A stretch of DNA of 64,000 nucleotides from Siphonodentalium dalli (taxonomy: Eukaryota > Mollusca > Scaphopoda > Gadilida > Siphonodentaliidae). This document shows, piece after piece, positions 53,901 to 61,416 of this stretch (the stretch's first letter is position 1; the number at the start of each line of letters is the position of its first letter). The stretch lies in NCBI GenBank assembly GCA_032622095.1, contig CP136068.1:122951989-123015988 (forward strand), written 5' to 3'. The notes under the pieces were generated by a model. It was given only the letters and a program-made list of their open reading frames with translations. It did no database searches and was not told where the DNA came from. The position numbers were made by a program, and so were the translations under genes.

Positions 53901-54932
53901 TGTGGATCAGTGCTCACGCTGCCGTGAGCAAATTTTGCAAATTGCGAAAGAAAAACAAAAGTGACTCAACAAAATGTGCTAGTGGCTAAAGAAAGTGGCT
54001 CAAAGAATTTGGGTGTGTGGCTCTTAAATTAACTGCCGTCGGACAGTAAAGTTTAACAATCAGGCAACACTATCCGGCCACGAGACAGTCTGAATGAAAG
54101 CACTCGCTAATTGATTCTCGGCTTATGCCACAGCGGCTGGTTGTAATTGTATCGCATACAGTGATGGGATTCCTACTTCTACTCGATAGAAACACACATT
54201 CAGTGTATTGCTTTCACATCTCCAAACATTAGTGAAACAATGAAAGGACACATATCCTATATCAGACTTTGCATAAACACTCTATTGTGTACCCATATCG
54301 ACTGTGGAATGTGAGAGGGCCTTCTCGTACGAACATTTAGTCAAAGATAAATGGCGAAACAGACTTTCTGTTCCACATTTAAATTTATTAATGAAAATTG
54401 CAATTGAAGGCCCTCCAATGTTAGACTTTAATTTTGGTAAAGTATTTAATAAATGGGCAGATGTAAAATCTCGCAGAATTTTCAACGTTTATTAATATTG
54501 TTGTTTTACCTACCAGAACCTGTTATATTTAATACATTAGAATAAATATTTGAATTAATTAGCTTGTGTTGTTCTTTGAATATGTTTAAATAAAAGTGGC
54601 TCCAAAAATATGAGTTGAAAAAATGTGGCTCGAGTAAATGAAAAGTGGCTCCAAAAAATTCACAAGTGGCTCAAGAAAATTTTGGGCCAGTGTGTACACT
54701 ATTGTGGATGAAGAACTCCAATGGATCTGTCATTGACATTATTTGATGAACATTTTTCTTTCAGACGGATAGTGGCTCGTGGCAGATTGTATTCTTCATT
54801 GCTTCTGGGATTTACTTAATCGGAGCGATAGTGTACGGCATGTTTGCATCTGGTTACCGGGAGCGATGGGCAGATATTCCGCATGGATACACATCTCATA
54901 TGGAAGACGATGAACATATGGATCATGAGTGA
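35806..54932 (+). CDS. SLC17-family transporter (sialin/VGLUT-like), nine 3' coding exons
   Basis: Nine exons join in phase into 1148 nt (382 residues and stop; one base of the first codon lies in a missing upstream exon): 35806-35951, 36816-36903, 39392-39481, 45594-45727, 47300-47449, 50435-50567, 51665-51810, 52850-52942, 54765-54932. All boundaries are AG/GT. SLC17 proteins are 12-TM major facilitators carrying organic anions (sialic acid, glutamate, ATP) in synaptic, secretory or lysosomal membranes. Family marks: [13 protein letters not shown] in TM4, [80 protein letters not shown] and [11 protein letters not shown]. The loop ESPAKHP is VGLUT-like, while ENWGFYT and FATIPG are sialin-like, so the substrate cannot be assigned. 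TM1 and the first luminal loop (roughly 100 residues) are missing. The short acidic/His C-tail ends DDEHMDHE. Confidence 0.93.
36165..36480. repeat. GC-rich dispersed repeat (cgacgaaacttggtatgt type)
   Basis: Begins with 'tgtctgtatgtatgtc', then 'gaccgatcgggacgaaactt' and two units of about 130-140 bp with 'gcgcatgcgcagacgagatc'. Recurs at 44930-45310. The open frames through it are compositional. Confidence 0.75.
36567..36780. mobile_element. N-family palindrome with TA target
   Basis: TA|CAGTAATGCTCTAATTAA ... TTAATTAGAGCATTACTG|TA; arms of about 100 bp pair almost perfectly around 'gctctcactgattagctt'. It ends 34 bp before an SLC17 exon acceptor. Confidence 0.92.
36816..36903 (+). CDS. 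SLC17-like exon: [19 protein letters not shown]
   Basis: Eighty-eight nt, acceptor tctcttacag, donor GCAG|gtgaag; phase 0 in, 1 out. It encodes [20 protein letters not shown] and [10 protein letters not shown], the cytoplasmic loop after TM4 that is among the best conserved in SLC17. An N palindrome ends 34 bp upstream. Confidence 0.95.
36926..37190. mobile_element. S-family MITE
   Basis: 'actcttccatgactggagct' to 'ctcctgtcatgaaagggttaa', two diverged hairpins (36976-37046, 37074-37142) separated by 'caatatttaccttgaccttg'. Confidence 0.85.
37229..37433. mobile_element. N-family palindrome
   Basis: CAGTAATGCCCTAAATAATC at the left and the inverted copy at the right; the centre has lost part of one arm ('gttgccattcattctcactg'). 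Confidence 0.88.
37620..38019. mobile_element. P-family MITE (TTAA) with paired hairpins
   Basis: TTAA at 37620 and 38016. Hairpins at 37645-37717 and 37797-37868. An internal 11-bp duplication (ttttggccggt) near the right end distinguishes this copy. Confidence 0.93.
38110..38790. mobile_element. Q-family element with an N element nested in it
   Basis: Left 'taagtctgctcggtctacaa', right '...gtggtccgagaagacttagtcta', with subterminal pairing as in the 15609 copy. The N element at 38321-38532 sits between the arms. Confidence 0.75.
38321..38532. mobile_element. N-family palindrome, near perfect
   Basis: CAGTAATGCTCTAATTAATC to 'gattaattagagcattact'; both arms share the variant 'ctttggttaagaggtcg', so they have been kept identical to each other. 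Confidence 0.92.
38791..39256. mobile_element. D-family MITE (TA) with paired hairpins
   Basis: TATGTGACCCGCCATATCAA at the left and GGCGGGTCACATA at the right. Hairpins at 38842-38912 and 39135-39206; interior 'ggggctccctgcagggtaat'. It follows directly on the Q element. Confidence 0.92.
39392..39481 (+). CDS. SLC17-like exon: [17 protein letters not shown]
   Basis: Ninety nt, acceptor cgttttttctag, donor ACAG|gtaatt; phase 1/1. It encodes [19 protein letters not shown] and [13 protein letters not shown]5 and the start of TM6. The pogo-like element begins 150 bp downstream. Confidence 0.93.
39631..40728 (+). mobile_element. pogo/Tigger-like DNA transposon, internally deleted
   Basis: TA|CAGTCAAACTTCGTTAAGTC at 39631 and the inverse GACTTAACGAAGTTTAACTG|TA ending 40728: TIRs of about 23 bp with TA target, CAGT start and subterminal 'ttaagtcgaa' repeats typical of pogo-type elements. 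At 1098 bp it is too short for an intact transposase. Confidence 0.85.
40133..40414 (+). pseudogene. Remnant of a pogo/Tigger-type transposase C-terminus
   Basis: Ninety-three codons ([20 protein letters not shown]...), with helical [20 protein letters not shown] and [20 protein letters not shown] resembling the C-terminal region of Tigger-class proteins, where the DDE catalytic part is followed by short helices. Just upstream, 40065-40130 in another frame reads MRHPSDDG, so the frame is broken. No helix-turn-helix or DDE motif remains. The assignment rests mainly on the surrounding TIRs. Confidence 0.5.
40888..41333. mobile_element. R-family element
   Basis: Outer ends 'gccttgaaatagtgtgtctg' and 'cagacactatttgcaggc', inverted modules at 40915-41004 and 41206-41301. 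Confidence 0.8.
41340..43240. other. SLC17 intron sequence, no feature recognised
   Basis: Nearly two kilobases without a repeat family, RNA or exon that I can support. A short direct repeat 'gatggcaacaNgg / gatggcaacactgg' is at 42510-42542. Confidence 0.5.
43248..43412. repeat. Long hairpin (single-copy palindrome)
   Basis: Arms of about 78 bp ('ggttatcatcaccctgtgtg' ... inverse '...acacatggtggtgataacc') meet at 43324-43334 (gtcctacggac). Few mismatches. No other copy in the window and no clear flanking duplication. Confidence 0.85.
43413..44412. other. SLC17 intron sequence, no feature recognised
   Basis: The open frame at 43369-43641 overlaps the hairpin arm and has no recognisable similarity. 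'gtttacataacaa' recurs at 44148, 44328 and 52061. Confidence 0.45.
44413..44636. mobile_element. N-family palindrome
   Basis: TA|CAGTAATGCCCTAAATAATC to 'gattatttagggcattactg'; centre 'agctctcactgggagcttagtgagagct'. Confidence 0.9.
44705..45524. mobile_element. Composite S-family region split by a GC-rich repeat
   Basis: Two S left ends (44710 'cttccatgactgcagcttcc'; 44875 'cccttccatgactagagctt') and one right end ('gcagctcccttcataaaagggttaa'). The GC-rich repeat at 44930-45310 is inserted in the first hairpin arm. Confidence 0.7.
44930..45310. repeat. GC-rich dispersed repeat
   Basis: Same family as 36165-36480: 'tctgtctgtctgtatgtatg', 'gaccgatcgggacgaaactt', and 'gcgcatgcgcagac' twice. 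Confidence 0.75.
45594..45727 (+). CDS. SLC17-like exon: [20 protein letters not shown]
   Basis: One hundred and thirty-four nt, acceptor ttttcgtacag, donor AAG|gtatat; phase 1 in, 0 out. It encodes [15 protein letters not shown] and [22 protein letters not shown]6 and the central cytoplasmic loop. An R-family MITE starts about 35 bp after the donor. Confidence 0.94.
45761..46092. mobile_element. R-family element
   Basis: 'tagtgtctgtcatttgtagaatg' to 'tgcaaatgacagacacac'; inverted modules at 45780-45872 and 45978-46072. It starts about 35 bp after an SLC17 donor. Confidence 0.78.
46540..47242. mobile_element. S-family MITE (reverse) with a nested D element
   Basis: TTAACTCTTTCATGACAGGA at the left; the last hairpin arm is interrupted at 46739 by the D element and resumes after 47202 ('tatgagcatgcattggcacag'). 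Confidence 0.75.
46739..47202. mobile_element. D-family MITE (TA) with paired hairpins
   Basis: TATGTGACCCGCCATATCAA / GGCGGGTCACATA, hairpins at 46790-46861 and 47083-47152. Its right end is about 98 bp before an SLC17 exon. Confidence 0.9.
47300..47449 (+). CDS. SLC17-like exon: [20 protein letters not shown]
   Basis: One hundred and fifty nt, acceptor acattttcag, donor ATT|gtaagt; phase 0/0. It encodes [19 protein letters not shown] and [18 protein letters not shown]7 and its following loop. An M-family MITE starts 28 bp downstream of the donor. Confidence 0.95.
47477..47732. mobile_element. M-family MITE (TTAA)
   Basis: TTAACTTTCTATACTAAATG / 'gtaaagaaagggttaa'; inverted pair gaaatgttcagataataagt / cttattatctgaacatttc. 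Confidence 0.9.
47938..48180 (-). repeat. G-family fragment
   Basis: 'caatatttacaccttgattccaga', 'agccaatgagagtcactgcat' match the reversed G copy at 19200-19290. Confidence 0.5.
48253..49555. mobile_element. hAT-type non-autonomous element with exact 8-bp target duplication
   Basis: Direct repeats CTCCAATC at 48245-48252 and 49556-49563 flank ends TAGTGCTGAAACGG (48253) and its inverse CCGTTTCAGCACTA (to 49555). Subterminal 'ccggttaaccgg'-type motifs crowd both ends. TIR and TSD size fit the hAT superfamily (TAG.GCTGAAACG ends are common in animal hAT elements). No intact transposase; a short frame [16 protein letters not shown] at 48733 is at most a remnant. Confidence 0.9.
49600..49876. 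mobile_element. R-family element, reversed and truncated
   Basis: 'ccccaaattggcagacaaca', 'ggtgcacatcaccatctggg' and inverted module at 49776-49868. Confidence 0.72.
49890..50200. repeat. Two-unit ~155-bp repeat
   Basis: 'tatatctcaaccatgggttat', 'aaatttggtatgcaggtttg' and 'tcaggagggctttcaaaaga' occur twice (49922 and 50086). Resembles the L and GC-rich families in the 'gaaatttggtat' phrase only. Confidence 0.7.
50435..50567 (+). CDS. SLC17-like exon: [20 protein letters not shown]
   Basis: One hundred and thirty-three nt, acceptor tgtattccag, donor GGAG|gttagt; phase 0 in, 1 out. It encodes [39 protein letters not shown] and TCGG: TM8 and the loop with the family STT.VRK motif. A half N palindrome starts 64 bp after the donor. 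Confidence 0.94.
50631..50735. mobile_element. N-family left half
   Basis: TA|CAGTAATGCCCTAAATAATC to 'cattggaaagctct'; mirror arm absent. Confidence 0.8.
51010..51200. mobile_element. R-family element, compact
   Basis: Three R arms: 51028-51063 and the full palindrome 51069-51167; outer end 'gacacactatatcaaggcttg'. Nearly the same arrangement is at 52137-52389. Confidence 0.78.
51239..51639. mobile_element. P-family MITE (TTAA), reverse orientation
   Basis: TTAACCCTTTACCCAACAAA at 51239 and TGTTGGGTAAAGGGTTAA to 51639; hairpins at 51387-51460 and 51540-51612. Only 25 bp separate it from an SLC17 exon. Confidence 0.93.
51665..51810 (+). CDS. SLC17-like exon: TM9-TM10 and NHLDIAP
   Basis: One hundred and forty-six nt, acceptor ttctttgcag, donor CAG|gtatgg; phase 1 in, 0 out. 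It encodes [34 protein letters not shown] and NHLDIAPQ, the diagnostic SLC17 motif. A P-family MITE ends 25 bp upstream of the exon, so the polypyrimidine and branch region abuts the element's end. Confidence 0.95.
52137..52389. mobile_element. R-family element, complete
   Basis: The best preserved R copy: outer inverted ends CAAGCCTTGAAATAGGGTGT / ACACCCTATTTCAAGGCTTG enclose two inner palindromes built on AATGAGGTCCCCAGAGGGTG. No coding content. Confidence 0.88.
52408..52674. mobile_element. S-family MITE (TTAA), well preserved
   Basis: TTAACCCTTCCATGACTGGA ... CAGCTCCCGTCATGAAAGGG TTAA; hairpins at 52455-52527 and 52556-52624. It directly follows the R element. Confidence 0.9.
52850..52942 (+). 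CDS. SLC17-like exon: [20 protein letters not shown]
   Basis: Ninety-three nt, acceptor tttttcttcag, donor AAG|gtaact; phase 0/0. It encodes [19 protein letters not shown] and [14 protein letters not shown]11. The FATIPG run is typical of the sialin branch. Confidence 0.95.
53908..54701. mobile_element. hAT-type element containing a transposase C-terminal remnant
   Basis: Ends CAGTGCTCACGCTG (53908) and, inverted, TAGTGTACACACTG (54701) flanked by ATGTGGAT (53900-53907) and TTGTGGAT (54702-54709), a 7/8 match target duplication. Subterminal 'agtggctcaaNaaa' motifs lie at 53970-54030 and 54595-54680. Confidence 0.8.
54298..54495 (+). pseudogene. hAT transposase C-terminal dimerisation domain remnant
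   Basis: Reads ..[39 protein letters not shown] and [18 protein letters not shown] to a TAA stop. The pattern ERAFS..HLVK.KWRNRL...L..LM.I.IEGP is that of the hAT family C-terminal dimerisation region found in ZNF862/KIAA1586-like genes and hAT transposases. Everything upstream (BED finger, RNase H-like core) has been deleted, so the fragment cannot be functional alone. It sits inside a hAT-type terminal repeat pair. Confidence 0.8.
54765..54932 (+). CDS. SLC17-like terminal exon, TM12 and acidic/His tail
   Basis: One hundred and sixty-eight nt from acceptor tttctttcag to TGA at 54930-54932. It encodes [31 protein letters not shown] and a tail ending EDDEHMDHE. The hAT remnant at 53908-54701 ends 63 bp before this exon. 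No clear polyadenylation signal follows within the unique sequence; an S-family fragment starts near 55027. Confidence 0.95.
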   Translation, partial: TDSGSWQIVFFIASGIYLIGAIVYGMFASGYRERWADIPHGYTSHMEDDEHMDHE

Positions 54933-55026
54933 TGCCATTACTCTGCAGATCACACTCAGTGATTCATACAAGCCAGTGAACTGATAAAATATCAGGGAGT
55001 GCTGAATAGAAGGCAGAAAGCATGGC

Positions 55027-55105
55027 TTTAACTCTTTCATGATTGGTGCAGCATTAAAGACCCTCTGCCAGTGCATTCTCTTATATATGTGAGGCCCCCA
55101 GTATC
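55027..55105. mobile_element. S-family fragment
   Basis: 'ttaactctttcatgattggtgcagcattaaagaccc' and one arm to 'tatatatgtgaggc'; the rest is missing. Confidence 0.65.
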
Positions 55106-55458
55106 AAAATAACTACCCATCAATGACTATTCAGTTACCAAAGGTTCAAAAAGACTAATGGAATTGCTTGCATTTATTCAATGCTGGCTTATTTGCCCCT
55201 TTAACACGTTCACTGCTGACACCCAATCAATTACATGCAATAAGTACGAGATAACTCATTGTCGGCGGTGAACATGTTAAGCCCACATACTTCATATTTA
55301 TAGAATCTCTCAAGTTCAGTGACCTTGATATTATATGGTGCGGTATAATACAGTCTGAGGTGGCATAGGTTTCATATCTGATGGTTCATACGAGCTGATG
55401 AACTTATAAAATCTATCCAATATTATAGTGTGATGATGCCTGTACAAGCATGGAAGTA
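55106..55458. other. Intergenic sequence downstream of SLC17, nothing recognised
   Basis: Contains M-like phrases 'aactacccatcaatgactattcag' (also at 56150), otherwise unassigned. Confidence 0.45.
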
Positions 55459-55674
55459 CAGTAATGCTCTAAGTAATCGACTTCTTAACCACAGCAGAAT
55501 TATGGGTAAATTTTCAGGATTTAGTCGGAAATATGGCTTTCCGATGAATGGCAACAAGCCATATTTCCGGAGAGCTTTCCGATGAATGGCAACAAGCCAT
55601 ATTTCCGACTAAATCCTGAAAAGTTACCCATAATTCTGCTGTGGTTAAGAAGTCGATTACTTAGAGCATTACTG
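55459..55674. mobile_element. N-family palindrome with rearranged centre
   Basis: TA|CAGTAATGCTCTAAGTAATC ... 'ttacttagagcattactg'|TA; the centre has a duplicated 'gatgaatggcaacaagccatatttccg'-type stretch. Confidence 0.88.
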
Positions 55675-55722
55675 TACTATTACGAAGGTTAACGGGAGCA
55701 CTGAATGGCAAGGGGTACAATC

Positions 55723-55941
55723 TTAACCCTTCCATGACTGGAGCTTTGTGAAATTTTGCCATAGGGAGCCTCGCATATATAAGAGAATACATTGGCCTAA
55801 CATTATTCACCTTGACCTTGTAAGCCAGTGCATTATCTTATATATGCGAGGATTCCTATGGGAGACTGCATATATAAGAGAATGCACTGGCATAGGATCT
55901 TTGATACTGCACCAGTGCAGCTCTCGTCATGAAAGGGTTAA
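55723..55941. mobile_element. S-family MITE
   Basis: TTAACCCTTCCATGACTGGA to 'ctctcgtcatgaaagggttaa'; the first hairpin lacks its left arm. M-like sequence ('gaatggattctcccattcag') follows at once to about 56180. Confidence 0.82.
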
Positions 55942-56514
55942 CTCTTATATTTCTGAATGGATTCTCCCATTCAGTTGTAAAAGTGTATAATGGAATGGTC
56001 TATTCTTCATTTGTAGGGATAGCAGGCAGAGAAACCCCTTAATTTGCAGGGATGTTCAACTGATGAGTTAAAAAAATCAGGTTATGGCTTTTTATTGAAA
56101 TTATTAGTTGAGTTGAGACTTCCTACAAATTAAATGATTACTTCAAGTAACTACCCACCAACGACTATTCAGCTATCAAAGGTTCACATTTTCATATTTT
56201 TCAATGGAATTTTGGGGCTTTATTCAGTGCTGGTTGAGGAGCGGATGGTACCCCTTCATGCCCACCTGCTTTGACATCCCTTGGGAGGCCTCTTGTGATA
56301 AATTTATAGAATCTCTTATTAAGTGACCTTGATATTATATGGTACGTTATAATATGGTCAGAGGTGGAATGGTCTTCATATTCCATTGGTTTAAACTTCA
56401 AAGCAGGCGATATCAGCCCATGTTTCAATCTCTGAAAATACTTTTCAACCATTATTTACTGCTGTTATCATGTTCATTACTGCAGTATTTACAAAGTTTT
56501 AGAATAGTGAAAGT

Positions 56515-56772
56515 GTTTTCATAATTGGAGCTGCGCTGGTGCAGCATTAAAGACACTGTGCCAGTACATTCTCTTTTATATCTCAGTCTTCCATAGGGAG
56601 CCTCGCATATAGAAGAGAATGCACTGGCTAACAAGGTGAAGGTTAATATTGTTATGCCAATGTATTCTCTTAAATATACAAGGCTTCCTGTGGGAAACTC
56701 ACATATATAAGAGAATGCATTGGCAAGGGGCTTTTTCAAAAATTCAGGAAGCTGCAGTCATTAAAGCGTTAA
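56515..56772. mobile_element. S-family MITE, reverse
   Basis: 'gagctgcgctggtgcagcattaaa' to 'ctgcagtcattaaagcgttaa'; hairpins at 56561-56632 and 56655-56724. Confidence 0.78.
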
Positions 56773-56972
56773 GCTGCAAAGCAGGCGATATAAGCCCATG
56801 TTTTAATCTCTGAAAACACTTTTAAACCATTATTTACTGCTGTCCTTCATGTTCCTTACTGCAGTATTTACAAAGTTTAGAATAGTTAGAGTCTTTCTCA
56901 CAACCCTACAATTATTACACCCATTTTAATTTTATTAGCGAGTTTTGGATTGAAAACTTCTTACTTCAGCTG

Positions 56973-57210
56973 TTAACCCTTTCATGACGGGAGCTGCGCC
57001 TGACCCTGTGCCAGTGCAATCTCTTATATATCCGAGTCTCCCATAGGGAGCCTCCCATATATAAGAGAATGAACTGGCTTACAAGTTCAAGGTAAATATT
57101 GTTAGGACAATGTATTCTCTTATATATGCAAGGCTCCATGTGGGAGACTCGCATATATAAGAGAATGCATTGGCACAGGGTTCAGGAAGCACCAGTCATG
57201 GAAGGGTTAA
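56973..57210. mobile_element. S-family MITE, reverse
   Basis: TTAACCCTTTCATGACGGGA / 'caccagtcatggaagggttaa'; hairpins at 57009-57080 and 57107-57176. The sequence between this copy and the previous one includes a ~90-bp direct duplication ('tcaaagcaggcgatatNagcccatgtttN', 56398 and 56776). Confidence 0.85.
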
Positions 57211-57373
57211 GAACCATCAGACTATACTATTCCTTAAGGTGTGGCTGCAAATCTTATCCATTGGTAGCTCAGCTGTAGTTTGTAGTTTTCGCATAGCTGT
57301 CTGACTACTAGATATTTTCCCATCTTGAGTACAGTGAATTCTTATCTCTTTATGCTTGACGAGTGAAAGATTT

Positions 57374-57640
57374 TTAACCCTTTCATGACTGGATCGAGCT
57401 TCCTGAATTTTTTTGCGAAAACCCTGTGCCAATGCATTCTCTTATATATGTGAATCTCCCATAAAGAACTCGCATATATAAGCGAATGCGTTGGCCTAAC
57501 AGAATTTACCTTGACCTTGTAAACCAGTGTGTTCTCTTATACATGCGAGGCTCCCTGTGGGAAACTGCAAATAAAAGAGAAGGCACTGGCACAGGGTCTT
57601 TAATGCTGCACCAGCGCAGCTCCCGTCATGAAAGGGTTAA
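57374..57640. mobile_element. S-family MITE
   Basis: TTAACCCTTTCATGACTGGA ... 'cagctcccgtcatgaaagggttaa'; two hairpins. Confidence 0.85.
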
Positions 57641-58689
57641 TCTAAACCTTTCTATTGTTTGATCAAGAGTTCTTATTGTGGGTTTAGCAGCTACATGTAC
57701 ATGTATTGCACAAAATACTTTTTTAAGCTGAAATACTGCCAAATTATCTTTTGTGTGTTAGATATTATTGTGTGATTGGTGTATCAATGGTGTGGTTGAT
57801 GTTGATATGTCATTAGATTTCAATATTATTAATTTCAGGCTGATCGTGAGTGATATGAGTGTTGTCATTTGAGAATCTGGTGTAAATTTGTATACAAATA
57901 TAAAATAATATTATAAGTTTATCAGGTCCAGATGTCTCATGCACAAACCTGGCCATATTTAAATTTGCGCAATTAACAACAATTGGTGAAGGGAATGATC
58001 AATTTCCAAAAAATAAGTGATTTGATAAGTGAGTTTGAAAATTATTCAAAAACTATACCAAACTGTTCACTAAACATCTATTTTTGTCTAAAAAATTATT
58101 TTCTGATGAAAACTGGTGAATATTCTTTTATCATCCTATTCAAATCAACATTTGGGAAAGAAATAAGTTTGCTTTCTGTTTATATAATAAAATTCTATGA
58201 TATTTTTTAACTGATTTAGCTTGGTTTGCATGTTATGCGCAAATCAGAAAATGTAGTCAGATTTGCTTGTGAGCCATATCTGGTTCAATTGGAAAACTTA
58301 AATTTTGTAAAGTTATTTGTTTGCAGAATGTTATTTTGTAATCCCCAATGTATGGTAGGAGACTTGAACCCTTCGACAGGTGAGTATGTCATATATGACA
58401 TCATATCCATGGGTGAATATATTATTGCCAATAAACTGAGTTATATTGTACCAATCGTATTGTAATAAATAAATAATGCAGACAACTTTATTAAAAGCAC
58501 AGATCATTGTAAATAATAAAAATAACATATATCCACATAATATCCATGTAAAGTTTCCTTTTGGAAGATGAGTTTTCGAAGTTATGAACATGGTAACATA
58601 TTACCCTCAAACTACCGTAAACGACATGATGACATTTGGAATTGAAAAAGCTTTCAACATTGCAGGAATGTTCAGGAAATAAGTTCAAC
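57641..58689. other. Intergenic AT-rich sequence, nothing recognised
   Basis: About one kilobase; several short open frames, none resembling a known protein. Confidence 0.5.
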
Positions 58690-58958
58690 TTAACCCTTTC
58701 ATGGCAGGAGCTGCGCTGGTGGAGCATTAAATATCCCGTGCCAGTGCATTCTTTTATACAACGTATATGCGAGTCTCCCATAGGGAGCCTCCCATATAAA
58801 AGAGAATGTACTATCTTACAGGTCACAATAAATATTGTTTAGCCAATGTATTCTCTTATATATGCGAGGCTCCCTATGGGAGACTCGCATGTATAAGAGC
58901 ATGCATTGGCACAGGATTTTCGCAAAATTTCAGGAAGCTCCGGTCATGGAAGGATTAA
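58690..58958. mobile_element. S-family MITE, reverse
   Basis: TTAACCCTTTCATGGCAGGA / 'ctccggtcatggaaggattaa'; hairpins at 58739-58812 and 58842-58913. Confidence 0.85.
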
Positions 58959-60459
58959 TACCTGAACTTGAAGGTTGCATGATTGAACTAATTAGCTGAA
59001 CATCCCAACTAATAAATAAATGAGAAACAAGTAACTATTAACAATAATTTTATATCAAAGTGTTAATATTTAGCAATAATTTGAGGAAAACATTGCCTTC
59101 AGAGTAGATACTTAGTACATTACCAGGTCATGCACATCATGGATTTAACTATAATAGTTGAATAATAATATCGCCGTTTGTTAATTTTCTAAAAGTGGCA
59201 TAACCCAATATCATATTTCACAAAAAAGAATCAAAAACAACAGTGTCGTAGTAAATCGGTTTGTTTGTTTTTGTGACAAAATAACATGTCGAGATCCATT
59301 CGAATGATTTATCATGATGTCACTTGATATGGAATTCAATTAACATTCAATAACTATTGTTATCAAAGAATGATTGTCTCCATGTTAATGTCATTTAGAA
59401 AGCCATAGTACTTATCAAATAAAATAAATTGGCGCAAAAGTTTACATAACAAATTTGATCTGGATAGGATACTGTTAATTTGCTTCTGTATTGTTAAGAG
59501 TGCAAAATGCGCGATCACATAGTTTCCAAAAAAACTGGAAGCAATGGATTTCGCCCTGTTAATATAACTATTATAGCTGAATATAACTAACGTATAGTAG
59601 CTAAATCTAGGATGTGCTGACCTCACCTTTAATTTTATATTTTTTTTCATTTATTATCCCGTATTTACTATTAGTTCTAATATACTCCACATATGCTATG
59701 TTTGTGCTGTGGGTCTTGTTCCTTCCACTTGACTCACTGATCGTAATTATCATTCCATGACAGTTGTAATGATCTTTTAAAAATATTTCATGCTATTTTT
59801 ATTACGATATGCAATTTGGAAAATTTAAATTTGCTTCCGGGTTTATGAAACTGAATTTTTCAATAAATACGAGAGATACGATGCCGTGATATGGCGTGAT
59901 TGGTTTAGATGGGTAAGTAAGCAATTCTGCTTATAATGATGTATAATATATACATTCTACCTACCGTTGAGTGTATTTTTGAAGCGCAAGTCAGTGTAAA
60001 AATCTGACTCACTGACCCACTGACCCACTGACACCATCTCCAATGAGTGATTTTAACAGCTGGTGCTCATAACCTGAAATTTTCTGAACCAATTTTTACA
60101 TGGGATACATCAGATTGAAGAGTAATATATGAGCAATTTATGTAACAAAAATTAATTTTGTGTATTTTGAACCTGTTTGTGGACTTTGAAAAAATTATAT
60201 AAAATTAGGCCCAGCCAAGTGGGATATCATTCTATAGGATTAAGTGTTATTGGGGGTGGGGTCAATTTTTGTTATGGGGACCTGTGAGATAATATACATG
60301 GGTTTGATTTTCATTAGAACATACATTCCATTATTTGAGTCCTACATTATAAAGACATAAGTTGGTATACATAAAACATAAAATATCATTTATCATATCA
60401 ATTGAGTTTACAATTATCAATTTACCTTTAATACATTCCAATTATTTATATTCATCAGT
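58959..60459. other. Intergenic sequence, nothing recognised
   Basis: Fifteen hundred bases with only a short direct repeat 'tgacccactgacccactgacacc' at 60011. No exon or repeat family identified. Confidence 0.5.
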
Positions 60460-60474
60460 TAGCAATAGATCTAG

Positions 60475-60966
60475 ATCATGCCATGAATCTCTACTCTGGC
60501 TAACGCCCGTAGAGATCCACCAGTACAAAACATGGGAACTTTTTGACGTTTTGACCAGTATAACACAGGGAACCTAATAAAGTTGAAAAATATCTCGTTG
60601 AATATATTTCTTAGTTATTATCTGTTCCTTTATAATGTACTTCACTGTATGTGAATGTCCCAATTCAAAATTGCATGATTTTCCATGGTATTTGTGAGCC
60701 GATATCGCAATAAACAATGGATTAATTAGCCAGGAGAAATTCCATAATTGTAAGCTACGCAAAGCAAAATCGCTCACAAATTTATTTAAATCGTAAAAGT
60801 TTGAATTGGGACCTTCACCAACAGTGAAGTACATTATTAAGGAACAGATAATAACTAATAATTATATTCCCTGTGTTATTTTTTCGACTTTATAATGTTC
60901 CCTGTGTTACACTGGTGGAATATGATCTATACAGGCATTAGCCAGAGTAGAGATTATGGCATGATT
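60475..60966. mobile_element. Foldback element with 15-bp direct flanks (B family)
   Basis: Direct repeats TAGCAATAGATCTAG at 60460-60474 and 60967-60981 enclose inverted ends ATCATGCCATGAATCTCTAC / inverse ending ATGGCATGAT. A second inner pair (attatctgttcctttataatg / inverse at 60823) makes the arms about 200 bp long. Same arm sequences occur at 15445 and 16900. Confidence 0.75.
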
Positions 60967-60981
60967 TAGCAATAGATCTAG

Positions 60982-61416
60982 TCTTTTTAGTATTATTATT
61001 TATGTTAAAATCTGCCATATATTCTATTTTCTCTATATATTTTTATTATCCTGTTCACTCTGGTTTCTGTTTCATTGTTCTACACATTCATTCCATATTA
61101 ATCCTTATTTTTTATGTGAGACGTATTACCACCGATGCCGTTGGAGCATAAGTTATGGTATGATATCCACTCATTTGATTTATAATAGCTCACAACATGT
61201 CCGATTAATTACCGATTGCTGTTTATTAGAATTGGGTACGATATGAATATTCAATTGATACCCGTCTTATTTCATATGCTGCGGGCTAATTGGTGAGATA
61301 GTTTGTTTACATCAAGTTGTTTGTAACTTCTTACTTTTGTGAAGGTAGCTAAAAGTTCATCAATTTCACAACCCAATGACCCAACCGACTTAGCTGAAGC
61401 TGACAACATCAAAACT
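60982..61416. other. Intergenic sequence, nothing recognised
   Basis: No exon, RNA or repeat family seen. Confidence 0.5.

Noticed and set aside
27910-58958. Interpreting the TTAA elements as autonomous piggyBac transposons
   Set aside because: TTAA targets and CCC...GGG ends are consistent with piggyBac mobilisation, but no element contains coding sequence and the ends alone do not prove the superfamily.
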